Part shown: positions 31,633 through 33,515 of the stretch, in pieces
How positions within the stretch are numbered: position 1 is the stretch's first letter
Layout of the letters: each line of letters starts with the position of its first letter
NCBI GenBank assembly: GCA_964426305.1
Contig: CAYRPO010000004.1
Location: 1-33,515 of the forward strand
Reading direction: 5' to 3'
DNA from: CAYRPO01 sp964426305
Lineage (GTDB): Bacteria > Patescibacteriota > Saccharimonadia > Saccharimonadales > CAIOMD01
Length of the DNA: 33,515 nt
Program-made: the position numbers and the translations under genes
Notes under the pieces: generated by a model
Told to the model about the DNA's origin: nothing
Database searches by the model: none
The model's input: only the letters and a program-made list of their open reading frames with translations

Positions 31633-32142
31633 CTATAGCGCGGCTTCAATTGCTGCCCATTCGGCGTCGCTGTCCTCTTCGGGTATGTTGACGCTGATTT
31701 GGTCTCCTGGCTTTGCTTTGAAGTACGTGACGCTCGCCAGGAGTACACGATACGATTTATCGGTAACCTCAACGAAGTAATGGCCATCATGCTGCGTGAG
31801 GACGCCTACGACCTGCTTACGAGGAATTGGCCCAATTTGCTTGTACATAAAGGCTCCATCATCGCCGATTGTCAATTTGAGTATGTCGCCCTGAACAAGT
31901 TTTGACTTGCTGGCGTAGTTGGCTGGCACCGGGTACGTCTTACCGTCGCTGCCGACCATATTTTGGCCATCAAATACCCCTTCGAGCACCTTTCCGCTAA
32001 CGTTCTCGCGTGCCGAAGCCGTAATGCTAGAATCTTCACCCACAAGACTAATTAGCAACTCGTGTGCAGCAGCCAAATTAGTCTCTGCCTCACTTATGAG
32101 TGCCTTTAGTCGTTTAATCTGTTTCTCTGGTACATCGGACAT
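31633..32142 (-). CDS. Hypothetical protein with N-terminal helix and beta-rich core
   Basis: A 169-aa acidic protein. Residues 1-40 form a charged helix (KQIKRLKALISEAETNLAAA). The rest is beta-rich, with VSGKVLEGVFDGQNMVGSDG, YPVPANYASKSKLVQGDILK and two similar-looking segments about ligand- or RNA-binding barrels. It resembles uncharacterised proteins common in CPR genomes, by recollection. It is monocistronic, with its own TTGACA promoter and terminator. AGAGG lies about 9 bases before the ATG. Nearness to rplL and dnaX hints at a role in translation or replication, but nothing shows it. Confidence 0.7.
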   Translation of the reverse strand: MSDVPEKQIKRLKALISEAETNLAAAHELLISLVGEDSSITASARENVSGKVLEGVFDGQNMVGSDGKTYPVPANYASKSKLVQGDILKLTIGDDGAFMYKQIGPIPRKQVVGVLTQHDGHYFVEVTDKSYRVLLASVTYFKAKPGDQISVNIPEEDSDAEWAAIEAAL

Positions 32143-32188
32143 CGCAGCCTGCCTCTGTTTGTTTACTCTTTACCTCTTAGGTTGTCTG

Positions 32189-32217
32189 ACCCTAAACTAC
32201 CACACATAGTGTGTCAA
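32189..32217 (-). promoter_or_regulatory. Promoter of the 169-aa hypothetical gene
   Basis: On the minus strand TTGACA (32217-32212), a 17-base spacer, then TAGGGT (32194-32189). The -35 is perfect, the -10 poor. This is the only clear consensus -35 noted in the window. Confidence 0.45.
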
Positions 32218-32240
32218 TAGCAACAATCCTAGCAAAAAAC

Positions 32241-32249
32241 TGTGGATAA
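32241..32249 (-). promoter_or_regulatory. Perfect DnaA box
   Basis: TTATCCACA on the minus strand, about 24 bases upstream of the TTGACA -35. It matches the DnaA 9-mer exactly. A single site is expected by chance roughly once per 130 kb counting both strands, so it may or may not be functional. Confidence 0.4.
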
Positions 32250-32260
32250 GTCAAGAGTCG

Positions 32261-32278
32261 TCTCGATATTAATCGAGA
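32261..32278. repeat. Short inverted repeat, possible operator
   Basis: TCTCGAT-ATTA-ATCGAGA, a perfect 7-bp inverted repeat with a four-base centre, 11 bases from the DnaA box. The space from rplL to the hypothetical gene (32143-32430) also holds the rplL terminator and no coding frame. Confidence 0.4.
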
Positions 32279-32375
32279 TACACAGGACAAGAATCTAGCT
32301 CGTGAAAAGACAACATCACAGCAGATCGTCGTGCATATATAAGGACACGTCAAAGTGGCATTGTTACGCAAAACA

Positions 32376-32405
32376 AAAAGCCACCCACGTACATGGGTGG
32401 CTTTT
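32376..32405 (-). terminator. Intrinsic terminator of rplJ-rplL
   Basis: AAAAGCCACCCA and TGGGTGGCTTTT form a perfect 12-bp stem with a six-base loop; on the minus strand it is followed by TTTTTGTTTT. It lies 25 bases after the rplL stop. Confidence 0.9.
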
Positions 32406-32430
32406 GGGTTGTGTCAAAAGCAACAGTTGC

Positions 32431-32808
32431 TTAGGCAAGTTCGACAGTTGCGCCAGCTTCTTCCAAAGCTTTCTTGGCAGCTTCTGCATCTTCCTTCTTT
32501 GCCTTCTCGAGAACTGGCTTTGGTGCACCGTCAACTACGGCCTTCGCTTCGCCAAGACCGAGACCGGTCAATTCTTTAACAGCCTTGATGACTGCGACTT
32601 TCTGTGCGCCAGCATCTTTCAGGATGACATCAAATTCTGTCTTTTCGTCGGCGGCAGGGGCGCCAGCGTCGGCTGGAGCAGCAGCAACTGCAACAGCGGC
32701 AGCGGCTGGCTCGATGCCGTATTCGTCTTTCAAAATCGTACCAAGTTCGTTAACTTCAAGAACGGTTAGGTTCACGAGTTGTTCAGCAAGTTTCTTCAAA
32801 TCTGCCAT
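32431..32808 (-). CDS. rplL: 50S ribosomal protein L7/L12
   Basis: A 125-aa stalk protein. The N-terminal dimerisation helices (LKKLAEQLVNLTVLEVNELG) are followed by an Ala-rich hinge (AAAAVAVAAAPADAGAPAAD) and the C-terminal factor-binding domain (EKTEFDVILKDAG, KVAVIKAVKELTGLGLGEAK). It recruits elongation factors to the ribosome. A GGAG-containing Shine-Dalgarno (AAGGAGAATTTC) precedes the ATG. It starts 23 bases after rplJ and is followed by a strong terminator. Confidence 0.98.
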   Translation of the reverse strand: MADLKKLAEQLVNLTVLEVNELGTILKDEYGIEPAAAAVAVAAAPADAGAPAADEKTEFDVILKDAGAQKVAVIKAVKELTGLGLGEAKAVVDGAPKPVLEKAKKEDAEAAKKALEEAGATVELA

Positions 32809-32831
32809 GTGAAATTCTCCTTAGGGTTAGG

Positions 32832-33353
32832 TTAGGCTTTGCTTGCTTCGATAGCCTGCAAATAGCCGTGCAGATTGCCGCCCAGCGCATTGATAGAATT
32901 GCGCAAAGGACTCTGCAATGTGTTGATAATGCCAGCAATGAGCTGGTTCTTGCCTGGCAATACTGCCAAGGCCTTGACGTCGTCGGCGGACATAAATGTA
33001 CCGTCGGCCGTGATTGCGCCAACAAAGGCAAGCGCAGGTTCGCTTTTGGCAAACGTGTGCAAGACTTGTGCGGGAGCAACTTCGTCATCTGCGTTAAATG
33101 CGTATACCAGCTGGCCGGTCAGTGCACTTGTATCAACGCCCTTTAGGGCATCAACGTTTTCAAGCGACTGTCGTACGAGGCGGTTTTTTACGACACGTAC
33201 TGTCGTACCGTTGGCACGAGCCTCTTTGCGCAAAGCTTGGATCGACTTGACAGTCATACCCTGATATTGGGCAACGACCGTCAGTTTTGAGCTCTGCAAG
33301 AGTTCGGTGACTTCGGCAACAACAGCTTGTTTCTGATCTTTGGTTAAAGCCAT
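32832..33353 (-). CDS. rplJ: 50S ribosomal protein L10
   Basis: A 173-aa protein that anchors L7/L12 dimers to the ribosome. It starts MALTKDQKQAVVAEVTELLQ and contains VVAQYQGMTVKSIQALRKEA and VVKNRLVRQSLE, all typical. The C-terminal helix that holds L7/L12 follows ALGGNLHGYLQAIEA. The ATG at 33353 is chosen over 33389 because the extra 12 residues are outside the family and AGGA lies ten bases before 33353. Confidence 0.97.
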   Translation of the reverse strand: MALTKDQKQAVVAEVTELLQSSKLTVVAQYQGMTVKSIQALRKEARANGTTVRVVKNRLVRQSLENVDALKGVDTSALTGQLVYAFNADDEVAPAQVLHTFAKSEPALAFVGAITADGTFMSADDVKALAVLPGKNQLIAGIINTLQSPLRNSINALGGNLHGYLQAIEASKA

Positions 33354-33515
33354 AGATTCGGATTCCTGTTCATACTTTAGTGAATACAATCGACCTATAA
33401 GACAGATACCTGCCTATTTGTAAACGTTCGCCAAAATTAAAAAACTCTGGCATTACCAGAGACATATACATGTGGCATAGAAGCCAAAAAAGTATACCTC
33501 GGCGACAAATTAAGG
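33354..33515 (-). promoter_or_regulatory. rplJ leader region
   Basis: About 160 bases before rplJ to the window edge. It contains a terminator-like hairpin (33439-33461) and, below it, a weak promoter candidate: TTTACA at about 33424-33419, then TTATAG after 18 bases. The leader of rplJ in other bacteria binds the L10-L7/L12 complex; a matching fold is not clear here. The part beyond 33462 shows nothing recognisable and may be the space after rplK or another gene. Confidence 0.4.
33439..33461 (-). terminator. Terminator-like hairpin upstream of rplJ
   Basis: On the minus strand CTCTGG-TAATG-CCAGAG is followed at once by six T. It could end the transcript of a gene upstream of the window or act as an attenuator within the rplJ leader. 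Confidence 0.6.

Noticed and set aside
1..33515. UGA recoding (code 25) as in Gracilibacteria/Absconditabacteria
   Set aside because: TGA ends cyoB, atpF and recR at the expected lengths, and no in-frame TGA was needed to complete a gene.
1..33515. CRISPR arrays, rRNA, tRNA, insertion sequences or prophage genes
   Set aside because: No spaced repeats, tRNA cloverleaf, rRNA-like block, transposase or integrase was seen by eye; a tRNA scan was not possible here.

Overview
The window looks like a fragment of a Candidatus Saccharibacteria (TM7, Patescibacteria/CPR) genome. This is judged from protein character and gene order recalled from the group, not from a search. Supporting signs are compact operons with 1-4 nt overlaps, a shortened ATP synthase delta subunit, RecR and DnaX without zinc-binding cysteines, and several small or hypothetical proteins of a type common in CPR genomes. 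TGA acts as an ordinary stop (cyoB, atpF and recR all end in TGA), so there is no UGA recoding as in Gracilibacteria or Absconditabacteria. It is a scaffolded draft: five runs of exactly 100 N occur, and four of them are flanked on both sides by the same 55 bp. That is the mark of contigs overlapping by an assembler k-mer. Removing one copy plus the Ns restores intact cyoC/cyoB, cyoB, the cysS 3' end and dnaX. The fifth run, in the SulP gene, is a true gap.

Layout. (1) About 250-6642, minus strand: an OpgC-like membrane acyltransferase, then cyoA-cyoB-cyoC-cyoD-cyoE (a complete cytochrome bo3 quinol oxidase plus heme O synthase), then a small membrane protein. (2) 6743-8221, plus: a SulP anion transporter with a STAS domain, divergent from the acyltransferase. 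(3) 8389-14672, plus: a complete F1Fo ATP synthase operon atpBEFHAGDC. (4) 14789-20374, plus: a membrane-anchored coiled-coil protein; then an envelope-type cluster of alpha/beta hydrolase, two GT4 glycosyltransferases, a 58-aa membrane protein, a second alpha/beta hydrolase and a multi-pass membrane protein, ending at a strong bidirectional terminator. (5) 20414-21072: a small conserved-looking gene on the minus strand and a mostly non-coding stretch. (6) 21073-22287, plus: tgt. (7) 31439-22360, minus: dnaX, dnaB, a GT-C-like membrane protein, ybaB, recR, a DHH phosphoesterase, cysS and a putative DUF4868 (KwaB-like) protein. (8) 33353-31633, minus: rplJ, rplL and a hypothetical protein.

How the parts fit. 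The quinol oxidase would pump protons while reducing O2, and the ATP synthase has a proton-type c ring, so together they would form a minimal aerobic energy chain. No quinone reductase, heme-precursor or quinone-synthesis gene is visible here, so the electron donor and quinone may come from elsewhere in the genome or from a host. The glycosyltransferase/hydrolase cluster probably builds an envelope glycolipid.

The most striking regulatory pattern is that at eight genes a good -10 hexamer lies only 6-11 nt before the start codon, with no Shine-Dalgarno sequence between for seven of them. This points to leaderless or near-leaderless mRNAs for many first genes. Genes inside operons, and some first genes such as atpB, dnaX and rplJ, have longer leaders with SD sequences.
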